This document shows, piece after piece, positions 9,079-17,566 of a DNA stretch of 64,000 nt; position 1 is the first letter of the stretch; the number at the start of each line of letters is the position of its first letter. The position numbers were made by a program, and so were the translations under genes. Location of the stretch: positions 1 through 64,000 of the forward strand of contig JUHI01000028.1 in NCBI GenBank assembly GCA_000799755.1, written 5' to 3'. The notes below the pieces were generated by a model. The model saw only the letters and a program-made list of their open reading frames with translations. It searched no databases and was not told the origin of the DNA. The DNA comes from Martinezella tropici. Its GTDB lineage: Bacteria > Pseudomonadota > Alphaproteobacteria > Rhizobiales > Rhizobiaceae.

Positions 9079-9784
9079 CTGTCAAAACGACACGCAATAG
9101 TAGAAACGCCGTCGCATCACCATCCGCAAACAAGGGACCAACGAAGCAGACTGCCAATATCTTTCGCTGAAGCCGGTTCGACACCGCCCCCACGACCGTA
9201 ATGTCGTTCAGCCTGTCTTTAGTCATGTACATCCGTTTCTTCAGTACCTAATGGCATGAGGATGACGATGGGGCCGGAGAAGCGGCTTAGCGCAACACAG
9301 CCTTTCATATTTAAGCAAGAGCAGCCTAATCGCAATTTCGCCTGTCCGTAGGCGCCGTTCCAGCCCTATCCCATTGACGCATGGAAGATGGCTCACATCA
9401 GGAACACAATTGCGATTTTTCGAGCCGACCGCCGCGTTCAAGAGGAGGAGGAAAACGGTCCGTAGCGGCGAAAATCGGTGATGGTGTGACGACAAGAGAG
9501 CGGCGCGATACCCTTACAGCCTATCGGGTTTATCCATTCACGTGGTCCTCTTCTTCGGCTGTGCGCGAACACCATTGACCGGGATGGTCCGAGACGGATA
9601 AGTTTCTCTCGTCGAAAAGGCAGGCTTGGTCTGGGTAGGCCCAAGCCCCTCCCTAACGGGCAGGCTCTATTTTTCGCGGTTTCCGCGAAATCCCCGACAG
9701 TCCTTGCGGCGCGTGCGCGTCGCGGGTCTGTTGGATGCTGCCTACGACGCTGCTCTGACAGATTTTTCTTGTTGGAGCAGTTTT
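9079..9784. other. Gene-free 700 bases with two small inverted repeats
   Basis: No frame here has protein-like features. Two inverted repeats are visible before the NmrA-type gene: GGCTTGG/CCAAGCC at 9623-9647, and a perfect TTTCGCGG-TTT-CCGCGAAA at 9672-9690, about 95 bases before the start codon. The second could be an operator or a hairpin; no regulator gene adjoins it. Confidence 0.4.
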
Positions 9785-10714
9785 ATGTCTGTCGTGGATC
9801 TATCCAAACCCGTCCTCGTCTATTTGGCAAACGGCGTGCAAGGTGGCGCAGTTGCGCGAGCAGCATCCCGTCACGGCCTGAAGGTTAGAGCGCTAGTGCG
9901 AAATCCCGTGCACTCCTCTTCGCTCGAAGAAGCGGGCGTCGAACTGGCGCAAGCGGACCTCTTCGACCTTGGTTCACTCGTGGCGGCAAGCCAGGGCGCG
10001 TCCGGCGCGGTAATTCAGATTCCAATGGGAGCGCAGAGCGATATGGCAGCGCAGGCCACGCACGCGTTCAACGCCGCGAAAATTGCGGGACTTTCCTCTA
10101 TCATTCTCAAGCTCGGAAGCGCGAGCCGCCCAGAACCATGTGAGGAGCCCAGCCTCGTGGCAAACGCCATGGTGGAAGATATAGCACGTCAATCCGGAAT
10201 GCTCTCCGCGATCGTCCGACCGACGATGTATCTCGACAATCTCCTTAGACCGCATACACGCGCCGATCTCGTGGAGAACGGCCTGTTCGCAGCGCCAATT
10301 TCGGAATCCCAGCAGATCGCGTGGACATCCGCCGATGATTGCGCCGAAGCAACTGTAAGGCTGCTGATGGCAGGCCCAGCTGGCGTCGGTGACTATCGCA
10401 TTTCTGGCCCGGAAAGTCTGTCAGGCGACGCCTTGGCTGAGCGGATAATGGTCGGTCTAGGAAGGCCCATCGTTTATCGCGCCCGACCATTGGATGGATT
10501 TGAACAAGATATGGACAAGGCGGAGGGAAGAGCCGCCGGGCGTCGGCTTGCTTCGAAATTCCGCTATCTCGCCACCCATCGCGACGACGCCGACGCAATT
10601 CTAGCCATACCATATTCGACAATCGTCGAGCTTGGAGATTTTTTCCCCACATCGGTTGAAACATGGATTCGAGATCGACGGCAGATATTGCTTGGAAGCG
10701 ATATTGCAGAGTGA
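9785..10714 (+). CDS. NmrA-type NAD(P)-binding oxidoreductase or regulator
   Basis: A 309-residue atypical short-chain dehydrogenase. The start at 9785 has TTGGAGCAG upstream; the frame is open further upstream, but that part is not protein-like. The N-terminus has a Rossmann turn in degenerate form (VLVYLANGVQGGAVARAASRHG), then VRALVRNP and ELAQADLFDLGSL, the usual NmrA/NAD(P)H-binding pattern. The Tyr-x3-Lys pair of classical SDRs is not evident, as is usual in NmrA-like proteins. The C-terminal half (AWTSADDCAEATVRLL, GDYRISGPESLSGDALAERI) matches family members that bind small ligands. The partner reaction is unknown. Confidence 0.8.
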   Translation: MSVVDLSKPVLVYLANGVQGGAVARAASRHGLKVRALVRNPVHSSSLEEAGVELAQADLFDLGSLVAASQGASGAVIQIPMGAQSDMAAQATHAFNAAKIAGLSSIILKLGSASRPEPCEEPSLVANAMVEDIARQSGMLSAIVRPTMYLDNLLRPHTRADLVENGLFAAPISESQQIAWTSADDCAEATVRLLMAGPAGVGDYRISGPESLSGDALAERIMVGLGRPIVYRARPLDGFEQDMDKAEGRAAGRRLASKFRYLATHRDDADAILAIPYSTIVELGDFFPTSVETWIRDRRQILLGSDIAE

Positions 10715-11383
10715 TGAATCGTAAGGCTGTTAGCGCGAGCTTCACCGCTCGAACGGGACCGACTTGCTGCGATCAGAGAAAGTTGCGGATGCCGTGGCGA
10801 TGCGCGTGTATTGAACCACGGAAAGCGGAGATTTCACGATAGCTATCAGAGCGGCGGTGGGGCTGTTTCAGTATAGTCCCCCGCGTATCCCTAAATCACC
10901 GGTCGCCCTTGGTTAGTCAAAGTTCCTCACGGTCAGCCACGTTTCTGGATAGCTGCATTGCGGACGATAATGCACTTCATGTAGACGCGATGACACCGCT
11001 GCTCGCATCTATTGGTGCTAATTTGCATCCGATGATTTTCCATTCACCCAAAGCTACTCTTGGGGTCAATCGGTGCACCTTAACTTGCCTTTCGTCCGCA
11101 CCTTCTATGGCCGCGGAGTTTTGCTTACTCGCCCCAGCGCTGTTTTCGTCGCTCATGGGGCGGGTGGATGTCGGCCGGTGTTCGATAAGAAGCGATCGTT
11201 GAACCGCTTCGAAGCTGATGCCAGCGGCACTGTGCCCCGCTCGCCTATTATATGACACAAACACCAATATCGATGGTTCGACTTTGACAGCGCGATCATG
11301 CTCGATGAGGAACCGTTGACGCAATCGATCGATGAGCAACTGATGATACTCAAGATACATTCTTTGGAATCAAAATTGGAGCA
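10715..11383. other. No firm gene; short acidic frame near the end
   Basis: No gene is supported over most of this gap. A 29-codon frame from the ATG at 11298 to the TGA at 11385-11387 (LDEEPLTQSIDEQLMIL) overlaps the next start in an ATGATGA arrangement. It may be a leader peptide or the tail of a lost gene; I could not decide. Confidence 0.35.
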
Positions 11384-11827
11384 ATGATGAAGTTTGGGCA
11401 GTATATTCGTATCGTGGCAGGGTTCTTGTCGCTCATTCCTTGCCTTCTGTCGACGGCTATCGAGGCGCGCGACCTTGACCATAGCGATCAGGATCGCCTC
11501 GCCATTCTGAACGCCGCACGACCAAGCCCGTCCGACAAGTTCGTGGTCAAGGATCTGATTAAGGATCATGGCTACGCCTATCTCTGTGGCTTGATCGAGG
11601 GGACTACGGGACTGAGGCGCACGGACGGCAAGATCGCGGTCTATCAGTTCATTTTGCGCAAGGAGTCTGGTCATTGGCAGGCAACCAATATGGCTGAGTC
11701 CGCGGATGCTGACGGACAAGCGTTGGCCATCGGAACAACCGATTCGTCCGACAATGTGGATTGCACACTTGACGGTCATCAGGTCACGGGCGCGGAGATC
11801 CAAGCAATCTACAAGCGGGGAAACTGA
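11384..11827 (+). CDS. Small secreted protein, unknown function
   Basis: A 147-residue protein beginning with two Met codons; 11387 is equally possible. The signal peptide is clear (YIRIVAGFLSLIPCLLSTAIEA). The mature domain begins LDHSDQDRLAILNAARP, continues with KFVVKDLIKDHGYAYLCGLIE and ends with a VDCTLDGHQVTGAEIQAIY helix. The layout of a helix, a 'FVVKDL' strand and a paired cysteine is like many small periplasmic hypothetical proteins of rhizobia, but I cannot name the family. Confidence 0.6.
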   Translation: MMKFGQYIRIVAGFLSLIPCLLSTAIEARDLDHSDQDRLAILNAARPSPSDKFVVKDLIKDHGYAYLCGLIEGTTGLRRTDGKIAVYQFILRKESGHWQATNMAESADADGQALAIGTTDSSDNVDCTLDGHQVTGAEIQAIYKRGN

Positions 11828-11938
11828 TTCCGCTTTGAACAATGCAAGCTGTTGCGTTCCCGATCAGCACATCGGGAATGCATTTTGCCCGATCACGGTT
11901 CTCGCTCCAACGCAACCATCCGCGATCCGGTATGAGCA

Positions 11939-13000
11939 TCAACTGCTTGGCAAGCCGTAAGGCAACGTCCACCCAACGGGACCACCGGTCCGCTGCGATG
12001 ATCTGGTCGGAGCGTCCGCATTCAATAAGGGAGCGGCGTTGAGGATCTTTTCCAGGGTTTCATGAGGCGTATGGCCAAATTCGGTCTTGAACAATCGATG
12101 GAAATATTTTTCATTCGCAAAACCATGACTCCAGGCGACCTCAGCAATCCGAGTAGGCCGACGATTCGGGTCCGACAGAAGATGATACGCACGCTGTAAT
12201 CTTTTGCGCTGGATCTGGCGCATGACCCCACCGCGATCTTCAAGTAACTGATAGAGCTTTGCTCTCGACAACCCAACGTCACGGCAAATCCTGTCAGGAG
12301 TGAGGTCGGGTTCCAAAAGATGTGTATCGATGTAATGCTGAATTCTCATCCACAACGCATTGCGAATTTGACCGCCAGCAGCCCGCATGGCGTCTGGAGA
12401 GGCTGTAACTGCAGCGATCAAAAGCTGGTGCATCGACTGGACGACATGAGGCACCTCGTGCTGTTTCAAGTTCGGCAGATTCTGAAACAACGACAATATG
12501 TGATCACTAAGAATGCGACCAATTCCTCCTGTCAAAGTCGCTCCATGCAGAAGCGCCGTGCTGCTCGGCAAGAGATGGCGTGGCGCAACCAGGGAGATCA
12601 CATCGCCCATTTCAACCGCACATTCGAGATGCTGGGCCGCATCCACAACAAATAAATCCCCGACCGATTTTATCGGTTCGGAAGAAGCGCTTTTCCAGCG
12701 GATTCTTCCAAACAAGGGCATTGTGAAGCAGTAAAAATCATGGCCATCTGCCTTGATGCGCCTCTCGGTACGCAACATTTCAAAGGTGGCCTTTTCCCTT
12801 CTGTTAAGCCACCGTCTGCCCGACAATATGAAGGGTCCAATCGCGGCACCGCTTGCGCTGGCATCAAATGCCACCGCGTCATCAGTTAACAGGCGAAGAT
12901 CACAAGGAGAGTCGCGGCCCCACTCGCCAAATCGATCTTGATGTGAAAAATCCAAAGTGGAAAATCGAAAGATCGGGACGCCCGCTGTTGAACTTTCCAT
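11939..13000 (-). CDS. AraC-family transcriptional regulator
   Basis: About 353 residues from the ATG at 12998-13000, which has GGAGGA eight bases upstream; an upstream ATG at 13021 is possible. The N-terminal 200 residues resemble the AraC-binding-like domain found in AraC regulators of aromatic or amino-alcohol pathways. The C-terminus has two helix-turn-helix motifs: LTPDRICRDVGLSRAKLYQL, then RIAEVAWSHGFANEKYFHRL followed by FKTEFGHTPHE, the classic AraC signature. No obvious target operon adjoins it; the neighbours are a small secreted protein and a pseudogene. Confidence 0.88.
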   Translation of the reverse strand: MESSTAGVPIFRFSTLDFSHQDRFGEWGRDSPCDLRLLTDDAVAFDASASGAAIGPFILSGRRWLNRREKATFEMLRTERRIKADGHDFYCFTMPLFGRIRWKSASSEPIKSVGDLFVVDAAQHLECAVEMGDVISLVAPRHLLPSSTALLHGATLTGGIGRILSDHILSLFQNLPNLKQHEVPHVVQSMHQLLIAAVTASPDAMRAAGGQIRNALWMRIQHYIDTHLLEPDLTPDRICRDVGLSRAKLYQLLEDRGGVMRQIQRKRLQRAYHLLSDPNRRPTRIAEVAWSHGFANEKYFHRLFKTEFGHTPHETLEKILNAAPLLNADAPTRSSQRTGGPVGWTLPYGLPSS

Positions 13001-13288
13001 CCTCCGGCTCCTCCGGCACAAAACACAAATGTAAAGCTCATGCTAATCTACGAGAGGGCACCGCGCAATCGAGGCCAACCTGAGCATTATGTCGCAACGT
13101 GACCCAATCTAACTGAAGCGGCGTCCCGCAATAAGGTTTTGGCAAGCACGTATAGTACTCGCGTTATGAGGTTCTGGCAGACACTTATAGCACGGCCATC
13201 CGATGAATGATGAGGACTCCACCAAGCAACCGAGAGATAGCTGACCGAACCTGTCGCCAGCGGGTCGCGCCAGAAGGAAGAGAGGCCA

Positions 13289-13985
13289 ATGCTGAAGGAG
13301 ATCGACATCAGCTATCGGGCGATGTTCGCCGAGTTCGTGCAGCGAACACACGACCGACAGTTCTTGCGGATTTCCCAATGGAGAGCTGGTTCGTCACTGT
13401 TACCGTGAAAGGCCGCAACTGCTGGTATTTCGACCTTCCAACTCCCGAGGGCAAGGACAAGCGGAGCTACATGGGCCTCTACGGCGACGCGGAGATTACC
13501 GCGCGGGCAAAGACCATAAGGAGGTCAAGGACGCTTTAAAGGAGCGGAGTCGCGTGATTGGCACCTAGCGTCGCGCTGGCCTCCCCGGCTCCGATCAATT
13601 TGCACGCTATGTCACGAAAGCGCTCGCTGACACCGCACTGCACCGGCTGCGAGCCGTTCTCATCGGATCGGTGGCATTCAGCACCTATGCCGGCATGATC
13701 GACGTTCGATTGCCCTCGTCAGCAATACAAACAAGCGATGCGGATTTCAGGCAGGACTTCGCGATCTCAGCAGGCGTCGAAGACAGTCTACCTCCGGTGC
13801 TTGAAATCCTCCAAACGGTCGATCCCGATTTCCGGGCGGTTCCCCACCACGCGGACAGGGCCACGGTGGTCGCCTTCCAGAATGCCAAGGCTAGAGCGTG
13901 GATTTCTTGACGGGCAACCGAGGACTGGACGAGTACACGAGCAAGCCGTGGCCTATGACCGCCCTCGGCGAGAGCATCGATAGCA
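13289..13985 (+). pseudogene. Decayed nucleotidyltransferase-fold gene (GSU2403-like)
   Basis: Pieces of one protein are spread over several frames. It begins at the ATG at 13289 (LKEIDISYRAMFAEFVQRT), shifts frame near 13370 (ADFPMESWFVTVTVKGR, then NCWYFDLPTPEGKDKRSY), shifts again near 13510 (DHKEVKDALKERSRVIG), meets a stop at 13566-13568, and continues in open frame from about 13580 (AVLIGSVAFSTYAGMIDVRLP, then VEDSLPPVLEILQTVDPDFRAVP). It ends shortly after a TSKPWPM piece. The order of these blocks matches GSU2403-type nucleotidyltransferase-fold proteins of about 340 residues, whose last third is missing here. It is non-functional as a whole. Confidence 0.7.
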
Positions 13986-14077
13986 CCCTGAACTTCATCT
14001 CAATCTTACGAAAATCATTAGATTCATGATGGAATCAATATTGGTTTTAGATCCGCCTCTGGCGCAATCCTACGGTC

Positions 14078-14560
14078 ATGGAAAACGACCTCTTCAAATA
14101 TCCGCAACGCTCGATGACCCTGCCGAGGGGGATCTGGCATATTCTGGCCGGCGACCCGGATCAAGATGGCGACAACGCGATAGAGATCGCGGCGTCCTCA
14201 CCGTTGAGTTGGCCAGAATTTACGTCGCTAAGCGGCGATCAAATCATGCTCGGCAAGGACGGTATGTTTCGTCTTGCATTGTGGGGCGCATCGAAATGCT
14301 GCACCACATTGTTGGTCACCCGGCGGGCTACGCTACTTGTGTCGAATGAAAATGGCGGTTGGGAGATTCAATGCCGCGTTGTCGCCAATGCCAGCCTGAC
14401 GACGCATCAACCGCTCTCCGGTTTCCTTTTGATGCCGGTCGAGTATCTCGATCGACGAACCGAGCGCCGCTCACAAAACCTGACGCGGCATGCAGATGAA
14501 ATACGCAGCGCACTGCTCGAAGCCTTTCCCGTCGGCAACGACGGTGAAAATGCGCCGTAA
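14078..14560 (+). CDS. Hypothetical protein
   Basis: A 160-residue open frame starting with an ATG at 14078. There is no signal peptide or membrane segment, and composition is protein-like (IWHILAGDPDQDGDNAIEIA, GWEIQCRVVANASLTTHQPLSGF). It contains a CC pair and ends in a charged helix. I do not recognise the family and the ribosome binding site is poor, so it may be a real small gene or a fortuitous frame. It lies between a pseudogene and a hydrolase gene on the same strand. Confidence 0.4.
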   Translation: MENDLFKYPQRSMTLPRGIWHILAGDPDQDGDNAIEIAASSPLSWPEFTSLSGDQIMLGKDGMFRLALWGASKCCTTLLVTRRATLLVSNENGGWEIQCRVVANASLTTHQPLSGFLLMPVEYLDRRTERRSQNLTRHADEIRSALLEAFPVGNDGENAP

Positions 14561-14684
14561 AGAGGGAAAGAACACCTCCTAACGGCATCCACCTCTTCCG
14601 CGTCCGTTCCATCGGCCCGTCCGGCCGGTCGGGGAAGCTTTGTCCAAACCGCTGACCTTCAGCACGATCAGAAAGGAAGTCGCA

Positions 14685-15437
14685 ATGAAAAATCCCCTCA
14701 TCTCCTCCGTCGCATTTGCAGCCATTTTGCTTGGCACGTCCGCCATTGCATCCGCCGAACCGATCAAGAATGTTGTCTTGGTCCATGGCGCATTCGCCGA
14801 CGGTTCCGGATGGCGTGCCGTCTCCGACATTTTGGAACACGACGGATATACCGTTTCCGTTGTTCAGGAACCCGAAACGTCTCTGGCCGATGATGCGGCA
14901 GCAACAAAACGGATCATCGAGACCGTCAATGCGCCTCTGATCCTCGTCGGCCACAGCTATGGCGGCGCCGTCATCACCCAGGCAGGCAACGAGCCGCAGG
15001 TGCGTGGCCTAGTCTATATCGCAGCCTTCCAGCCCGATAGCGGCGAAACGCTCGGCGACCTCCTGAAGCGCACGCCACCCGCCGCAAATAGTGCGATACC
15101 GGCGGGCCAGGGCTATGTCATCGTCAACCCGAAGACCTTCCACGCCGATTTTGCAGCCGACGTGCCCGCCAAGGAAGCGCACTTCATGGCAATTTCCCAG
15201 GTTCCTATCAGCGTTACCGGCTTCGGCACAGCGATTACGAATGCCGCCTGGCATAACAAGCCGAGCTGGTATGCGGTGGCAACGGGCGATCGCATGATCA
15301 ATCCCGAGCTCGAGCGCTTCATGGCCAAGCGCGCCGGCAGCACCACGATCGAGGTGAAAGGCAGCCATGCGATTTACATGTCGCAGCCACAGACTGTCGC
15401 CAAGCTGATTGAGCAGGCAGCCAAACAAGCCAAGTAG
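14685..15437 (+). CDS. Exported alpha/beta hydrolase (esterase-like)
   Basis: A 250-residue protein starting at 14685 with AAGGAAG upstream; the open frame extends 45 bases further but without a ribosome binding site. It has a signal peptide (ISSVAFAAILLGTSAIASA). The fold is clear: VVLVHGAFADGSGWRAVSD gives the oxyanion loop, LILVGHSYGGAVITQAG carries the nucleophilic serine in GHSYGG, and VKGSHAIYMSQP carries the catalytic histidine. The substrate is not known; similar proteins hydrolyse small esters or lactones. It converges with a LysR gene, with a hairpin between them. Confidence 0.85.
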   Translation: MKNPLISSVAFAAILLGTSAIASAEPIKNVVLVHGAFADGSGWRAVSDILEHDGYTVSVVQEPETSLADDAAATKRIIETVNAPLILVGHSYGGAVITQAGNEPQVRGLVYIAAFQPDSGETLGDLLKRTPPAANSAIPAGQGYVIVNPKTFHADFAADVPAKEAHFMAISQVPISVTGFGTAITNAAWHNKPSWYAVATGDRMINPELERFMAKRAGSTTIEVKGSHAIYMSQPQTVAKLIEQAAKQAK

Positions 15438-15461
15438 CCATTCATTGAATGTCACTTTGAT

Positions 15462-15484
15462 GCCGCCTTCCACTGGAAGGCGGC
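15462..15484. terminator. Perfect hairpin between convergent genes
   Basis: A 10-bp perfect stem, GCCGCCTTCC and GGAAGGCGGC, is separated by a three-base loop. It lies 25 bases after the hydrolase stop and 22 bases after the end of the convergent LysR gene. No T-run follows on either strand, so it is a bidirectional terminator or mRNA-stabilising hairpin rather than a textbook intrinsic terminator. Confidence 0.6.
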
Positions 15485-15505
15485 GCAGTCAGCTCGGCGT
15501 TACGA

Positions 15506-16393
15506 TCATCCTCGCAGAAGCATCCGACATAGCTCCATCGCCCGTTGAACCGTAGGTAGTTGCCGATATCCACGGGGATAGACCAGAGCAAGACGCTCAG
15601 GCGTGGGCAGCAGCGCCACGGGGTGCATCGAAAATCCGGGCCGAGGCACATGCAGGGTATGGATCGGCAGGAGGCCAAGGCCCATATTTCTCTCGACCAG
15701 CGTATAGATTGCCGAAATGTCCGTGCTGTCGGCCACGACGGAACAGGAAACACCAGCACTAGCAAAGGCATCCATGATCCGCTCATAGATGCCAATACCG
15801 GATCGGCGACGGAGCAAGATAAGCGGAACGTTCGTGAGAGCCTCCGGTCGAATTTCGGCACCTCGTTCCCATCTGTTGTCGCTCTCCCGGCACAGAAGGA
15901 CGACCGTCAGTGGCGCCAATGCTTCAACTCCCAATCCGAAATTCGCGACGGGCATATGGGTAACCGCGAAATCCAGCTGGCGCATTTCGACCATCGTTTC
16001 GAGAAGCTGAGGCTCCCCCTGCTGCAGCGAGAAACTGACCGCGGCACCTTCCTCGCGGATCTGGGCGACCATGGTTGTGATGATCTCCAGCGAGACCTGC
16101 GTAAATCCAACCCTTAGCCGCGCGGTAAAGCCGCGCCCGATCGCCCGCATGTCTTGCTCAAGCGCAGAAGCGCCACTCAGCAGCTCGGCTGCACGTTCGT
16201 ACAACATCCTGCCCGTCTCGGTCACGGTAAGCCCCCGGCCGGCTCGCTCGAACAGCGACACCCCCCATTCTTCTTCCAGCTGCTTGATTGCAACGCTCAA
16301 ATTGGGCTGGGCAATCCGAAGAACTTCCGCCGCGGCGGCTAGGGAGCGGTGCTCTACAACCGCACGGAAATAGGCAAGCTGTCTTAGGTTCAT
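15506..16393 (-). CDS. LysR-family transcriptional regulator
   Basis: A 295-residue LysR protein. The N-terminal helix-turn-helix is typical: LRQLAYFRAVVEHRSLAAAAE, then LRIAQPNLSVAIKQLEEEWGVSLFER and LTVTETGRMLYE. The C-terminal effector domain begins with LRVGFTQVSLEIITTMVAQI and continues with GVEALAPLTVVLLCRESD. The inducer is not predictable. It converges on the alpha/beta hydrolase gene; its own 5' region opens into a gene-free stretch, so it may act on a distant target. Confidence 0.9.
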   Translation of the reverse strand: MNLRQLAYFRAVVEHRSLAAAAEVLRIAQPNLSVAIKQLEEEWGVSLFERAGRGLTVTETGRMLYERAAELLSGASALEQDMRAIGRGFTARLRVGFTQVSLEIITTMVAQIREEGAAVSFSLQQGEPQLLETMVEMRQLDFAVTHMPVANFGLGVEALAPLTVVLLCRESDNRWERGAEIRPEALTNVPLILLRRRSGIGIYERIMDAFASAGVSCSVVADSTDISAIYTLVERNMGLGLLPIHTLHVPRPGFSMHPVALLPTPERLALVYPRGYRQLPTVQRAMELCRMLLRG

Positions 16394-17566
16394 CGGGAAA
16401 CTCGCTATTCGTGGACAGTCCAGTTCAATGTGTTTGCCTTTTGTGACTTCGCCTCATGTCCTTGGCGAAGAACCGACCCGACAACGGTCTCAATGTCCCC
16501 AAGCGCCGGGTTATTCAAATTACCCTGTGTATCTCCCATATACATCGCGTTGGGGAACCCAACACTGGCTGACTGAATACAAGTATCTTCCTCGACGTAC
16601 TAGACTCTGGATAGAGGCACAATGGCTTTACTATATTTCAGCGTCCTAGATAACGCCCGAAGCGGAAACTAATTCTTCCCGGCAGGTTCAACCTGGAGAG
16701 CTTCACCTCCGAATGAGAGCATCGTTAGATTGCGTAAAATTCCAAGGACAGCTGGCGTCGCTATTATCAATGGTCCGCCAATATCGCTGACAACTGTCCT
16801 CCGCGGGAACTCTTCGAGCACATGAGTGGTCCATCCGCCCACAGCGCACGGCACATCTGTTGCTGGGGAACGATAAAGGTCGCTTCTTGCCCTCACGCAA
16901 GTATAGAATCTAGCCTGCTACGCTCGAAAAAATGGCGCGCTTCGTTTTACCTGAATGCACAATGGAGCATGGTCGACCGCCTCCGCGACCTGCCGACTAT
17001 TGAATTGCCTGCGTCAAAGCACCGCTGGCCAACCGAACTGCAACGTAATTTTTCGGCTAAGCCCCCGCTCTTACTGGGATCAGAACCGGCAAGCCGGAGT
17101 TTCAAGCACCGGCAAGCCCACCAGGCGCTCAAAATGTTACGCTCCGGATGAGGGCCACTCAAGCTGGCTGTTCCAGACCACAGAATAAGAGGGGATCTGT
17201 ACCGATTTGGCGATCGCCTGCGGATCGCCGCTGAGCGCTCTTGGATGAGCGTTTGGTTCGCCCGATCTAGTCACTTCTTGCTCACTATAGTCATTATCCT
17301 TGCAAGAAGGCGTTCTAGACTCGTCTTTTCGTTGATGCTCCCCGAGGGCGTGTCTCTCTCGCTATCCTCCGGCCATTTCTCCGCGCTCACGAAATGATTG
17401 TGGGGATCGGCCATCCGTCGCAACGTTGCTTTCGACAGGTACATCATGATCTTCTTTGCTCCATCCCGCCCCGGCGCCCAAAAAGGTAAGGCACAACTAG
17501 AAATCCCGCCAGGTATCGCCCGAATTGTGATTTGATTTTGCTGTAATAGCCTGAGCACGTTTGGAC
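16394..17566. other. Gene-free 1.2 kb
   Basis: Nothing convincing was found on either strand. Several 60-110-codon frames overlap each other and lack motifs. The most protein-like is a minus-strand frame with tandem ATG codons near 17447 (58 codons, ending 17271, YLSKATLRRMADPHNHFV), preceded by AAGAAGA; I would not call it a gene. The region probably holds the LysR promoter at its left end. Confidence 0.45.

Noticed and set aside
9623..9647. GGCTTGG/CCAAGCC hairpin taken as a terminator
   Set aside because: Only seven base pairs with no T-run and no gene ending nearby.
17271..17447. 58-codon minus-strand frame with tandem ATG
   Set aside because: A possible AAGAAGA site is present, but there is no family signal and the frame is too short to support.
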